DNA of 64,000 nucleotides from an uncultured Clostridia bacterium. GTDB lineage: Bacteria > Bacillota > Clostridia > Lachnospirales > Lachnospiraceae. How positions within the stretch are numbered: the stretch's first letter is position 1; each line of letters begins with the position of its first letter. Shown piece after piece: positions 1 to 8,032 of the stretch. The position numbers and the translations under genes were made by a program. Location: the NCBI GenBank assembly GCA_947174885.1, contig CAMWKO010000011.1:18990-82989 (forward strand). Direction: 5' to 3'. Below the pieces are notes generated by a model, which saw only the letters and a list, made by a program, of their open reading frames with translations, ran no database searches and was not told the origin of the DNA.

Positions 1-321
1 ATGAGTGCCATATCAGGCTTCTTACATTTTGAATTTACTTATATGCCTGCGCTTATTATTTTTGGAATTGGAGTAATTGCGGGAGTTTTAACAGTGGTAA
101 AGGGCTTGAAGTTTTTACTGGAAAAGCACCGTTCAGCCATAATGTATACAATAGTGGGAATGATGCTGGGTTCGTTTTATGCTATAGTTATGGGACCAAC
201 ATCTTTAAAAGAAAATCCACGTCCTGCATTATCCTTTGATACCTTTAATATATTATTCTTTGTTATAGGTGGAGTAGTTATTTTTGGAATACAAGGACTA
301 AAGAGGATATCAAAGCACTGA
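1..321 (+). CDS. DUF368 family membrane protein, C-terminal part (5' truncated by window)
   Basis: This is the last 106 residues of a hydrophobic protein with about three membrane segments (roughly residues 12-35, 46-65 and 80-98) separated by short charged loops. The spacing, the LGSFYAIVMGP stretch and the final IFGIQGLKR resemble the C-terminal end of DUF368 proteins, a family now linked to undecaprenyl phosphate translocation across the membrane. The frame is open to the first base of the window, so the first ATG is probably internal and the true start lies upstream. The stop codon sits inside a hairpin (316-340). Family assignment is by resemblance and is moderately sure. Confidence 0.6.
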   Translation: MSAISGFLHFEFTYMPALIIFGIGVIAGVLTVVKGLKFLLEKHRSAIMYTIVGMMLGSFYAIVMGPTSLKENPRPALSFDTFNILFFVIGGVVIFGIQGLKRISKH

Positions 322-340
322 GTTGAGAATCAACTCAGTG
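316..340. repeat. Perfect 10-bp hairpin overlapping the DUF368 stop codon
   Basis: CACTGAGTTG, five-base loop, CAACTCAGTG. It is not followed by a T run, so it is not a classical terminator. A near-identical hairpin (CACCGAGTTG/CAACTCGGTG) is found at 9707-9731, again next to TATGGTATAAT motifs, which suggests one repeat family. Confidence 0.8.
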
Positions 341-374
341 TGCGAGGAAGTAGTGATAAGGAGTTATGTTATAT

Positions 375-511
375 GGCTCGTGAATAAAGCTTTGCTTTAT
401 GCACGAGCCCCATAAAATCGCCTTGCGATTTTATGGTATAATGTCATCGTGAATAAAGCTTCGCTTTATGCCCTCGACCCATAAAATTGACAGGCAATTT
501 TATGGTATAAT
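375..511 (+). repeat. Tandem hairpin repeat, each unit ending in a perfect extended -10 (TGGTATAAT)
   Basis: Two units follow each other. Unit 1 has a hairpin closed by GGCTCGTG/CACGAGCC (375-409) around an inner AATAAAGC/GCTTTAT stem, then CATAAAATCGC/GCGATTTTATG (411-435), then GTATAAT (TATAAT 437-442). Unit 2 repeats the TCGTGAATAAAGCTTCGCTTTATGC part (444-468), then CATAAAATTG/CAATTTTATG (480-504), then TATAAT at 506-511. Both TATAAT boxes are preceded by TGG, the extended -10 form, so each unit may carry an outward promoter. The region 322-832 has no protein gene. Confidence 0.7.
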
Positions 512-548
512 AATTATCAATAAGGTATTTTGAACTTGACGATATTAA

Positions 549-597
549 AATAGTTAGCTGTTATTAACATTAGTTATAAATAGCTAACTATTTTTTG
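549..597 (+). terminator. Rho-independent terminator
   Basis: Stem ATAGTTAGCT/AGCTAACTAT (550-559 with 582-591) with a 22-base loop, followed directly by six T. It lies about 85 bases after the extended -10 at 506-511, so together they could bound a short RNA. The alternative is that it ends transcription from upstream. Confidence 0.7.
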
Positions 598-832
598 CAT
601 ATAGTGGTAAAAACATTGGTATATACATAGTATAGAATATTTGTGAACAGGGTATTTATATTGTTAATTATGCTGTTATGTAGCTTAATTATATAAATTT
701 AAAGGAATTATAGGCAAAAGTATATATTAATATCTTAATAAGAAACCAGAGATAATAATAGTAAAAAACTTATGTATTTTAAATGTATATTGCTTATGGA
801 TGCTGTTGTACAAAAAAAACGGAGGAAGTATT

Positions 833-1450
833 ATGTGTAAAGAAGTGCTTGAAATGGCATCTAAAATGGGTTTTAAAGAAGTTGAAACCCAGCTTGTGCT
901 TCACTGTAGTCCGCTAATTATAGGACTTAGAATTTCCAGTTTGCTTATTATTTCAAAAGATAATTATGCAAATATGGTTAAAATACTAAATCAGACTAAC
1001 ATTTCATATAAGCTCTTACTGATTAATAGGGAAAAAACTGTAGTTTTTTTATATAATAAAGAAAAATTAACAGAATATTTGAAAAAAGAGAGAGTTAGCA
1101 GATTGTTAGAGAGGTTTGGATATGAGAAAAGAAGCCTTTACCATGTATTGGAAAGATTTCAAAGCAGATATATGAGTTATGTGAAAAATTCAAAGGATTT
1201 TCCGCATGAGATGGGGCTTTTGTTGGGATATCCGCTGGAGGATGTAGAGGGATTTATTTCTAACAATGGTAAAAATTATTTATATTCCGGTTATTGGAAG
1301 GTTTATGGGAATTTAAATGAAAAATTAAAACTTTTTAAAAAGTTTGAAATTGCAAGGGATAATATTATGGTTTTAGTATCTAACGGAATAAATATAAGAG
1401 ATATTATTAACATTTATAATCAAAAAGAAATCAAAAAAATTGCATTTTAG
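833..1450 (+). CDS. DUF3793 family protein
   Basis: A 205-residue soluble protein of unknown biochemical role. The sequence has the family hallmarks: an N-terminal region ending in CSPLIIGLRISSLL, a central RSLYHVLERFQSRY helix, the very characteristic GLLLGYPLEDVEGFISNNG block (near residue 135) and SGYWKVYGN. The start was set at the ATG at 833 because GGAGGAAG lies seven bases upstream; the longer reading from 800 would include that ribosome site. DUF3793 genes in Clostridia are, from memory, often next to a flavodoxin gene and may serve in metal or redox physiology. Here only a stub ATG-GAG-AAG-ATT-TAA follows, next to a repeat fragment. Confidence 0.85.
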   Translation: MCKEVLEMASKMGFKEVETQLVLHCSPLIIGLRISSLLIISKDNYANMVKILNQTNISYKLLLINREKTVVFLYNKEKLTEYLKKERVSRLLERFGYEKRSLYHVLERFQSRYMSYVKNSKDFPHEMGLLLGYPLEDVEGFISNNGKNYLYSGYWKVYGNLNEKLKLFKKFEIARDNIMVLVSNGINIRDIINIYNQKEIKKIAF

Positions 1451-1519
1451 GAGGAATATTAAATGGAGAAGATTTAAACCGTATAAGACCTCTTAAATTA
1501 TACATTGTTATGAGGATGT

Positions 1520-1553
1520 AAGCTTTTTGAAACTAAAAAATACGGGAACTCTA
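1520..1553 (+). repeat. Decayed half copy of the 95-bp palindromic repeat
   Basis: AAGCTTTTTGAAACT, then AAAAAATACGGGAACTCT, matches one arm of the full palindrome at 48626-48719 (ACTTTTTGAAGCT...AAAAAATACGGAAACTCT) with a five-base deletion and a few substitutions. The other arm is absent. The stretch 1451-1661 holds nothing else except a five-codon stub after the DUF3793 gene. Confidence 0.55.
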
Positions 1554-1661
1554 CTTATTTATTATATTGAAATATTTGGAGACTCAAGAAAGTGCTTAAG
1601 ATTGAAGATTAAATATATATATGTTAAAATTAAACAGTAACATGAGACATTATAAGGAGAA

Positions 1662-3722
1662 ATGAAAGTACCTATGAGTAAAATCAAAAAGAGTAAAGTA
1701 TTTAGTAAGATAAGGTTTAAGATACCAATGATGACAATATTTGTAGTACTTATTATTATAAGTACATTTACAAATGATTATGCGGTTTTTAAAACTGCAA
1801 AAAAAAACACCGCCATAGCTGAAAAACTAAAGCATATAGACAATGCCTTAGATTTTGACAATATCATTGTTTTATTTTGTGGCGAAGATGAAAATACAGA
1901 TATACAAAATGAAAAAAATATAAGGATACTTTATCGAAAAACGGGTAATTACAGTAACAATATATTTGCTGTGTCCCCAAATAACACATTTAGAGAAGAA
2001 ACAGAACTTTACATAGCTATATTCGGTATATATCTAGCCGGTACAATATTAGTAATTATAATGTCAGAAAAAATGTACAAAAAAGAAAAAAGTAATCAAA
2101 AACTCAGAGAAGAAATTAAGGAAATGATATATTTAGCGCACGTTTACCAAAAGGTTATAAGCAGTACGGATATTTCCTGGAAAGAAATATTTTATATTGA
2201 TTTAAAAAAAGGTAAATGCAGAATGATATTTCCGGAGTTGGATAATGAGAATAAATTAGGAGATTATCAGACAGGAGTACAAAAGTATATATTATCAGGA
2301 AAGATAGAAGGTGAAAATACAAATGCAATAGAAGAATTTTTAGACCTTGGTAATATTAAAAAAGCCTTAAAGGATAAAAACTCCATAGAATTAGAATACA
2401 AAAGATTATCAGAAAATGGAAAATATGAAAGATGTCTTACCAGTATTGAAGTTGTAGAAAAAGAAAATGACGAACCGGTTAGTGTCAGTTTGTCAATTCG
2501 CAGTATAGAGAGTATGCTGAAAAAGGTACAGGATGGTAAAGAATTAATTACTATTTCGGCAAAAAGAGCAGAGGCGGCAAATAGGGCAAAAAGTGATTTT
2601 TTATCAAGAATGTCTGATGATATCCGTACTCCTTTAAATGCAATTCTGGGTATGACATCAGTTGCGGCTATGTACATTGATGAAAAAGAAAGAGTAATGG
2701 ATTCATTAAATAAAATTAATGTTTCAGGAGAACATCTGCTGGGAATTATTAATGAAGTATTAGAAATGTCCAAGCTGGAAAGCGGGAAATTTAATCTGAC
2801 TGAAAGTGAGTTTTGCATATCAGATATAATTGATAATTTAATTAACTTATTTCGTAGTCAATTAGATGCAAAAAATCTGAATCTGAAAGTAAATGTAAAG
2901 AATGTGGATAACGAAAATGTAATTGGAGATGCCCAAAGATTGCAGCAGGTATTTGTAAAGATTATGGAAAATGCAGTAAAATTTACTCCTTCCGGCGGAA
3001 TAATTACATTGACTATTTCTGAGAAAAAATCAAGAATAAGTGGAAGCGGATATTATGAATTTATTTTTGAAGATACCGGAATAGGTATGGAAAAGGAATT
3101 CATAAAAGAAATATTTGAACCATTTGCAAGGGAGGACAGTTCAAGAATAGGAATGATAGAAGGAAATGGTTTGGGGATGTCTATAGCAGTAAATCTTGCA
3201 AGAATGATGGGTGGAGATATATTAGTAGAAAGTGAAGTAGGGAAGGGATCAAAATTTACAGTTGAGATGTATCTTAGACTGAATGATATAAGAGAAGAGG
3301 ACTTAAGGGATTTTGTAGATTTGTCCGTGCTTGTAGTAGATGATGAAGAGTATGTCTGTGAAAGTGTCTGTGAAGTTCTTAATAGTATGTCTATGAGGGC
3401 AGAATATGTATTAAACAGTGATTCTGCTATGAAAAGGCTGACAACAGCCAGAGAAGAAAATGATGATTTTTCAGTTGTAATACTTGACTGGAAAATGCTT
3501 ATAAACAATGAATCGGAAATTACAGAAGAAATAAGAGAAGTAATAGGTAAAGATATTCCTATTATAATTTTAGCCGATTATGATTGTTCGGGTGTTGATA
3601 AAGAGACACAGTTGGAGAGTATTAGCGCATTTATTAAAAAGCCATTATTTAAGTCAAGACTTACTCATACAATAAAGAAAGTAGTAGAGATAGGGAAATC
3701 AGAAAAAAGAGGGTATAATTAA
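1662..3722 (+). CDS. Membrane hybrid histidine kinase/receiver with Asp in place of the phospho-acceptor His
   Basis: A 686-residue protein. Membrane segments lie near residues 21-37 and 117-135, with a short outer domain between them. A PAS-like region and coiled coil (to about 305) precede a HisKA dimerisation helix with MSDDIRTPLNAI, where the family reads MSHDIRTPMNAI: residue 319 is Asp (GAT, 2616-2618). The ATPase domain keeps the N box (ENAVKFTP), G1 (EDTGIGM), F box (FEPFARE) and G2 (GNGLGM). The receiver (about 555-680) keeps VVDDEE, Asp609 (ILDWKM) and the KKPLF lysine, but the usual Thr of the ILTAYD block is Ala. Autophosphorylation by the normal route looks impossible. AAGGAGA lies very close to the ATG at 1662, so the ATG at 1674 is an alternative start. 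Confidence 0.85.
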   Translation: MKVPMSKIKKSKVFSKIRFKIPMMTIFVVLIIISTFTNDYAVFKTAKKNTAIAEKLKHIDNALDFDNIIVLFCGEDENTDIQNEKNIRILYRKTGNYSNNIFAVSPNNTFREETELYIAIFGIYLAGTILVIIMSEKMYKKEKSNQKLREEIKEMIYLAHVYQKVISSTDISWKEIFYIDLKKGKCRMIFPELDNENKLGDYQTGVQKYILSGKIEGENTNAIEEFLDLGNIKKALKDKNSIELEYKRLSENGKYERCLTSIEVVEKENDEPVSVSLSIRSIESMLKKVQDGKELITISAKRAEAANRAKSDFLSRMSDDIRTPLNAILGMTSVAAMYIDEKERVMDSLNKINVSGEHLLGIINEVLEMSKLESGKFNLTESEFCISDIIDNLINLFRSQLDAKNLNLKVNVKNVDNENVIGDAQRLQQVFVKIMENAVKFTPSGGIITLTISEKKSRISGSGYYEFIFEDTGIGMEKEFIKEIFEPFAREDSSRIGMIEGNGLGMSIAVNLARMMGGDILVESEVGKGSKFTVEMYLRLNDIREEDLRDFVDLSVLVVDDEEYVCESVCEVLNSMSMRAEYVLNSDSAMKRLTTAREENDDFSVVILDWKMLINNESEITEEIREVIGKDIPIIILADYDCSGVDKETQLESISAFIKKPLFKSRLTHTIKKVVEIGKSEKRGYN

Positions 3723-3777
3723 ATAACGAAAATAGCATTTACAGAGTAAATATAATAATTAATATCAAAATGATATG

Positions 3778-3815
3778 TCACATTAATGATAATAAATATC
3801 GTTAATGTGATTTTT
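3778..3815 (+). terminator. Terminator of the histidine kinase gene
   Basis: Perfect stem TCACATTAA/TTAATGTGA (3778-3786 with 3802-3810), followed by TTTTTC. Confidence 0.85.
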
Positions 3816-3867
3816 CTTTGCATAAAATAATATATGTAATAAATTTAAATAATATGTTAGCAACAAC

Positions 3868-4118
3868 AAATTAGAGATAGAAAAGGAAACCAAACAGCCT
3901 GCCGATATATTGCCTGCAAATCTTTTAGCAGAAATCAAATCATACAGAAAAAGAGTTTTTGCATTACAAAATCATTATTGAAAAATTTGAGTGACAAATA
4001 TGACAAAAAATGGGTATATTAATCCGGATTTGAGGTTATCAGATGAAGAAAGGACTATAGGCATCTGGGGCAGCCAAGTTTTGAATATTTGAAAAAGTAT
4101 CATAGGGGTATATATTAA
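3868..4118 (+). pseudogene. Decayed transposon-associated gene, TnpV-like
   Basis: From 4000 the frame reads MTKNGYINPDLRLSDEER, then TIGIWGSQ, then hits a stop. Two bases out of phase (4080-4118) it continues FEYLKKYHRGIY and stops again. TnpV proteins of Clostridial mobile elements carry a GDYLLPDL...EE..IGIWGQRHLRYLKEHR block, so this looks like a frameshifted remnant. Just upstream (3868-3980) another open stretch, ADILPANLLAEIKSYRKRVF and ALQNHY then stop, may be part of the same decayed unit. No terminal repeats or target duplication are visible. The rest of 3816-4395 shows nothing I can identify. Confidence 0.55.
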
Positions 4119-4395
4119 TTTTATCATAAACCCTAAAATAAAAAATACAAAAACTCAGAATATAAATGTAATTGCACATTACAGACCCATATAGTAAAAT
4201 ATACGGGATGGATGTATTGTAGTAAATACACTAAACATTTTGAAAGGATTGTTATTATTTATGTAAATACAGGAACTTCAAAACTGTTTTTGCAGACCGG
4301 CTTGTCCAAGCTGTTGTACAGCTCCTGCATAAAAGTAAATAGTAATAAATGATTAGATATTTTCAGGCTTATGCCTGACAGATTTGGTAAATAAT

Positions 4396-5112
4396 ATGGA
4401 ATTACAGAGATTATACAGCTATACAAGAAAAGCAATAGATGATTATAAAATGATTGATGACGGAGACAGGATTGCAATAGGTATTTCAGGTGGAAAGGAT
4501 AGCCTTACACTGCTTTATGCCCTTAGCGGTCTTAGGAGATTTTATCCTAAGAAGTTTGAATTAGTTGCTATTTCCGTAGATTTGGGACTGGGTATACAAA
4601 ATTTTGATAAAATTGAGCAGTTATGTAAAAGTTTGTATGTACCATTACATATAGTCCCGACCGAAATAGGTAAAATTGTATTTGATGACAGAAAGGAAAC
4701 TAATCCCTGCTCTCTATGTGCAAAGATGAGAAAGGGAGCATTAAATGAAAAGGCATTAGAGCTTAACTGCAACAAAATAGCGTATGCACATCATAAGGAC
4801 GACATAATTGAAACTATGATGATGTCATTGATATATGAGGGCAGAATACATTCCTTTGCACCGGTTACGTTTTTGGACAGAACAGGACTGACAGTGCTTA
4901 GACCGATGATGTATGTAAGTGAAGCAGAGGTTATAGGCTTCAGAAATAAGATGGACTTACCGGTGGCAAAAAATCCATGTCCAGTGGACGGACATACTAA
5001 AAGAGAGTATATTAAAAATCTGATAAAGCAGATAAATATGGAAACACCGGGTGTTAAGGACAGGATGTTTACGGCTATAAAGGATAAGATTTTTAATACG
5101 GATAAGAAATAA
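4396..5112 (+). CDS. ttcA: TtcA-type tRNA thiolation PP-loop ATPase
   Basis: A 238-residue cytosolic N-type ATP pyrophosphatase that probably makes 2-thiocytidine in tRNA. It shows the PP-loop SGGKDSLTLL (near residue 30), the iron-sulfur/thiolation motif PCSLCAKMRKG (near 99), YAHHKDDIIET, which binds nucleotide, and a later Cys in NPCPVDGHTKRE. The start at the ATG 4396 gives MELQRLYSYTRKAIDDY, which matches the family; a TTG 12 bases upstream would add four residues. No strong ribosome site is visible. The length is a little short compared with proteobacterial TtcA, as is usual in Clostridia. The next gene starts 35 bases on. Confidence 0.85.
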   Translation: MELQRLYSYTRKAIDDYKMIDDGDRIAIGISGGKDSLTLLYALSGLRRFYPKKFELVAISVDLGLGIQNFDKIEQLCKSLYVPLHIVPTEIGKIVFDDRKETNPCSLCAKMRKGALNEKALELNCNKIAYAHHKDDIIETMMMSLIYEGRIHSFAPVTFLDRTGLTVLRPMMYVSEAEVIGFRNKMDLPVAKNPCPVDGHTKREYIKNLIKQINMETPGVKDRMFTAIKDKIFNTDKK

Positions 5113-5147
5113 ATGACGATTCAGGCTGTAAAAGGAGAAAAACAGAT

Positions 5148-5873
5148 ATGTGTCCAATTAAATTACCTAAAATGATTTTGTTTGATTATGGCCAGACACT
5201 TGTAAATGAAAGAAGCTTTGATGGAATAAAGGGAACTGAAGCAGTTCTTCAATATGCAACAAAAAATAAATATAATAAATCGGCAGATGAAGTACAAAAG
5301 ATAGCAAGCGCCATTAATAAAGAATTAGGAAGATTTGATAAAAAGAGAAGTCATTTGCTTCAAATGGAAATACCTAATCATATGTTTACAAAATACCTGT
5401 ATACTTCGCAGGGAATAGAATTATCAATATGTTCTGAGGATATAGACAGAATTTTCTGGAATGCAGCAGCACCGGGCGTTCCAACTGAGGGAGTGGAAGA
5501 TTTTCTGCAATTTCTGAAACAGAAAAATATCCGTACAGGTGTAATTAGTAATATTTCTTATTGTGGAAAGGTTGTAGAGGAGAGAATTAACTCCTGCCTG
5601 CCGGAGAATGATTTTGAGTTTATTATTGCCACCAGTGAATATATGTATCGAAAACCAAACAGGCATATATTTGAACTGGCACTTGAAAAGGCAGAGCTGT
5701 CTTCTGAGGAGGTATGGTACATAGGCGATAATTATGAATGTGATATTGTTGGTGCATCTAATGCCGGACTCTTCCCTGTATGGTATATGGGAGATATTAA
5801 TAAGGATTTGGAATTGAAAAAAGATATTTTAGTTATTCAAAGCTGGCGGGAGCTTTATGAGATGATGAACTAG
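5148..5873 (+). CDS. HAD-superfamily hydrolase, subfamily IA
   Basis: A 241-residue cytosolic hydrolase. Motif I is FDYGQTL (residues 12-18): the nucleophile Asp is present, but the usual second Asp is Gly, a variant found in a HAD subgroup of unclear chemistry. Motif II is GVISNIS, the lysine lies in RKPNRHIFELAL and motif IV is YIGDNYECDIVGA. A helical cap lies between residues 25 and 110. A strong AAAGGAG precedes the ATG. It is close behind the ttcA-like gene and may be co-transcribed. The substrate cannot be told from sequence. Confidence 0.8.
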   Translation: MCPIKLPKMILFDYGQTLVNERSFDGIKGTEAVLQYATKNKYNKSADEVQKIASAINKELGRFDKKRSHLLQMEIPNHMFTKYLYTSQGIELSICSEDIDRIFWNAAAPGVPTEGVEDFLQFLKQKNIRTGVISNISYCGKVVEERINSCLPENDFEFIIATSEYMYRKPNRHIFELALEKAELSSEEVWYIGDNYECDIVGASNAGLFPVWYMGDINKDLELKKDILVIQSWRELYEMMN

Positions 5874-5893
5874 AATGCCATATTTTCCATTAT

Positions 5894-5949
5894 CGCAGGC
5901 AATGAGCCAAAACCGGAAGCTTTTTCACGTTTTTGCCTCATTGCCTGCG
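5894..5949. terminator. Long hairpin between convergent genes
   Basis: Perfect 13-bp arms CGCAGGCAATGAG and CTCATTGCCTGCG (5894-5906 with 5937-5949) between the HAD gene (plus) and the XRE gene (minus). There is no long T tract on either side, so it is a likely but not classical bidirectional terminator. Confidence 0.6.
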
Positions 5950-5967
5950 GTGTATTTACTTTGTAGT

Positions 5968-6573
5968 TCATAAAGTCTTTGATTGTATTTTTCGTTTCGT
6001 TATTGTGAAGATATTTGAGCCAATCTCTATTTTTTTATTTACTTTTTGCTGTGGCAGACGATATGAAATTATATATTCTTCAGTTACATTTGCAAGTATA
6101 AGCTTGTCATGCAATTCAACAAGGTAATAAATACTTGGATCATTAATCTTATCATATACCTGCGACATATTATCAGGAGTAAGCGGTATTAAAAACAGTA
6201 AGTTATCTGCGACTTTTTCGGTTCTGTTACGTTTCTTTTTTCGGGATAACTGTGTAATTGAAACTGCATCAGGATACTTATCCATAACAACAAAATCTTC
6301 TTTAAGATTGTTCCATTTTTCTTTGGGATATTTACTCCAGTCAATTATTTCTTTAATAACATTCATCTTTTCAGAGTTTCCGTCATCAAGTAAATAATCA
6401 ACGCTCACATCAAGAAGAGCGGAGAGGGCTTTAAGATTTATTACATCCGGCAGACCTCTGTCTGATTCCCATTTTGTAACTGCCTGCCTTGATAAACAAA
6501 GCTTTTGTGCTAATTGCTCCTGAGAGAGACCACTTTTCTTTCTCGCTTCTTTTAATTTTTCACCAAATGTCAT
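5968..6573 (-). CDS. XRE-family transcriptional regulator with C-terminal domain
   Basis: A 201-residue protein. Residues 3-57 form a Cro/CI-type helix-turn-helix (FGEKLKEARKKSGLSQEQLA, then LSRQAVTKWESDRGLPDV). The C-terminal 130 residues are unlike any domain I recognise; they contain a basic stretch (RKKKRNR) and look globular rather than membrane-bound. The start was set at 6573 because GGAGGT lies eight bases upstream; a longer reading to 6654 has no ribosome site. It is transcribed towards the HAD gene, with a long intergenic region upstream. The targets are unknown. Confidence 0.8.
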   Translation of the reverse strand: MTFGEKLKEARKKSGLSQEQLAQKLCLSRQAVTKWESDRGLPDVINLKALSALLDVSVDYLLDDGNSEKMNVIKEIIDWSKYPKEKWNNLKEDFVVMDKYPDAVSITQLSRKKKRNRTEKVADNLLFLIPLTPDNMSQVYDKINDPSIYYLVELHDKLILANVTEEYIISYRLPQQKVNKKIEIGSNIFTITKRKIQSKTL

Positions 6574-6850
6574 AATACATGACCTCCATAATTTTACTGG
6601 GGAGCTGTTTGCTACCTGTATTTTAAGCATAATATTCATGACGGTAGCATACAAGGAACTCTTGTTTTCGTATATGCTACTTTGAGTTGCGAAGTGTAAA
6701 ATCGGTTTACATTAAGGAATGATTTTGTAAAAAATATGTTATTTAGTATACTCTATCATATAAAAAATAGTAAGACAATCGGGGAGGAGGTTAAAGTAAG
6801 AGATAAGTTAATTGTATGAAATTGGGAGTTGCATTTTGTTTGGAGAAGGT

Positions 6851-6900
6851 GGGGATTGGGTGGCGTTGTAAAGGGGGTGAGCATACAGATGGGGAAAGGG
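6851..6900 (+). other. G-run cluster in AT-rich intergenic DNA
   Basis: Five runs of three or more G (6851, 6858, 6873, 6891, 6898) fall within 50 bases on the plus strand, out of keeping with the surrounding AT-rich sequence. A 50-codon frame runs through it from an ATG near 6817 but has no ribosome site, so I do not call a gene. The rest of 6574-7351 holds only the terminator listed separately. Confidence 0.4.
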
Positions 6901-7077
6901 AAAATTTGCACAGATGTTTGATTTTGATATTATTTGTCTGCCACGGCAGGACCTTAACACAACCTTAACCTACCTTGTTTTTACAAAGCATTTTGTCATC
7001 AAGAAATGATTTGACTTAAGCTTTTACTAAAATAAAAAAGAACCTCTAGTACGAATTTATAAATAAAGACTTCTAGG

Positions 7078-7118
7078 ACTTTACTGATTGTTATTCACAA
7101 TAAGTAAAGTTCTTTTTT
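7078..7118 (+). terminator. Rho-independent terminator with no obvious gene upstream
   Basis: Stem ACTTTACT/AGTAAAGT extended by ATTGT/ACAAT, then TCTTTTTT. The nearest plus-strand gene ends more than 1.2 kb upstream, so it may end an uncharacterised short RNA from the 6.6-7.0 kb interval. Confidence 0.75.
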
Positions 7119-7351
7119 ATTACACAGAAGAAGAAAGAAAATAGTAAACACAACATTGATTACAAAAGCGAAGCAAATATATCTAAATATAACTTTTAGA
7201 ATTATAAAATAAACAATTTTTAGAATATCTGCCAAAGTTCAGCTATTCATCCGTATATCATGCAGCAGTGGCATATTGCTTGATATTATTGTCTGTATAC
7301 AATATTAGAGCGCTTTAATTGAAAATAGTGATTTTATTAATCATAATCATA

Positions 7352-7403
7352 TTGACTTTTTGAACACTGTTCAGTATAATAAATATTGAACAGTGTTCAA
7401 AAA
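7352..7403 (+). promoter_or_regulatory. Sigma-A promoter overlapped by two TetR-type operators
   Basis: TTGACT (7352-7357), 17-base spacer, TATAAT (7375-7380). Two 13-bp palindromes, TGAACACTGTTCA (7361-7373, within the spacer) and TGAACAGTGTTCA (7386-7398), lie on either side of the -10 with centres 25 bp apart. Together the flanks form a perfect 18-bp inverted repeat (7356-7373 with 7386-7403). This is strong evidence of autorepression by the adjacent TetR protein. Confidence 0.85.
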
Positions 7404-7421
7404 GTGCCAAGGAGTTCTGAT

Positions 7422-8027
7422 ATGAAAGATAAAACAAATTTAAAAGAAACAATTATACATGCAACAACAGAATTAATTCAGGAATGTAACGGAGATGTTA
7501 ACAAAATAACCTTGCGCAAAATTTCAGAACGGGCAGGTGTGGGGTTAGGCCTTATAAATTATCATTTTGGAAGCAAAGAACAGCTAATTGTTTTATGTGT
7601 TCAAAGAATTATCAATAATGTTGTTATGTGTTTTTCACCGGATAAGAAAATTTATGACGAAAAGGATGAATTAGAGGATAAAGACAGACTGGCAGATTGG
7701 GCAAAACAGGTTTATGATTTCTTATTCGAGAATTATGCTATTTCAAGTATTTCTATTCTTGGTGATATGCAAAATTATCATGTAAAAAGTAATTCTGTAT
7801 ATACACAAAAAGGTTTTTCTATGGCAATTCAAAATGATATAAGTGAAGAAAAGAAAAGACTGTTAGCTTTTATGCTTACATCATCTATGCAGGTTGCTTT
7901 TTTGTCAGGTAATGCTTCAAAAGAAATTTTAGGTTATGATCTTAGAATTAAGAGAGAGAGAGATAGCTTTGTTGAATCTCTTGTAGAATTGCTTTTTATT
8001 GGAGCCTTTGACAAAACGGAGAAATAA
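7422..8027 (+). CDS. TetR-family transcriptional regulator
   Basis: A 201-residue repressor. The N-terminal helix-turn-helix is clear: LKETIIHATTELIQ, then ITLRKISERAGVGLGLINYHF and GSKEQLI (residues 7-55). The C-terminal helical ligand domain (60-200) is not assignable to a ligand. The start at 7422 follows AAGGAG; the open frame back to 7386 (TTG) runs through the operator and is rejected. It overlaps a strong double operator at its own promoter, and the flavoprotein gene begins five bases after its stop, so the two form an operon that is probably induced by a compound the flavoprotein acts on. Confidence 0.88.
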   Translation: MKDKTNLKETIIHATTELIQECNGDVNKITLRKISERAGVGLGLINYHFGSKEQLIVLCVQRIINNVVMCFSPDKKIYDEKDELEDKDRLADWAKQVYDFLFENYAISSISILGDMQNYHVKSNSVYTQKGFSMAIQNDISEEKKRLLAFMLTSSMQVAFLSGNASKEILGYDLRIKRERDSFVESLVELLFIGAFDKTEK

Positions 8028-8032
8028 AATAT

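Noticed and set aside
2267..3508. Two minus-strand frames inside the histidine kinase gene
   Set aside because: Both are Ser/Leu/Ile-rich without ribosome sites; the plus-strand kinase domains are unmistakable.
6817..6969. 50-codon frame through the G-run cluster
   Set aside because: No ribosome site and no recognisable protein features.
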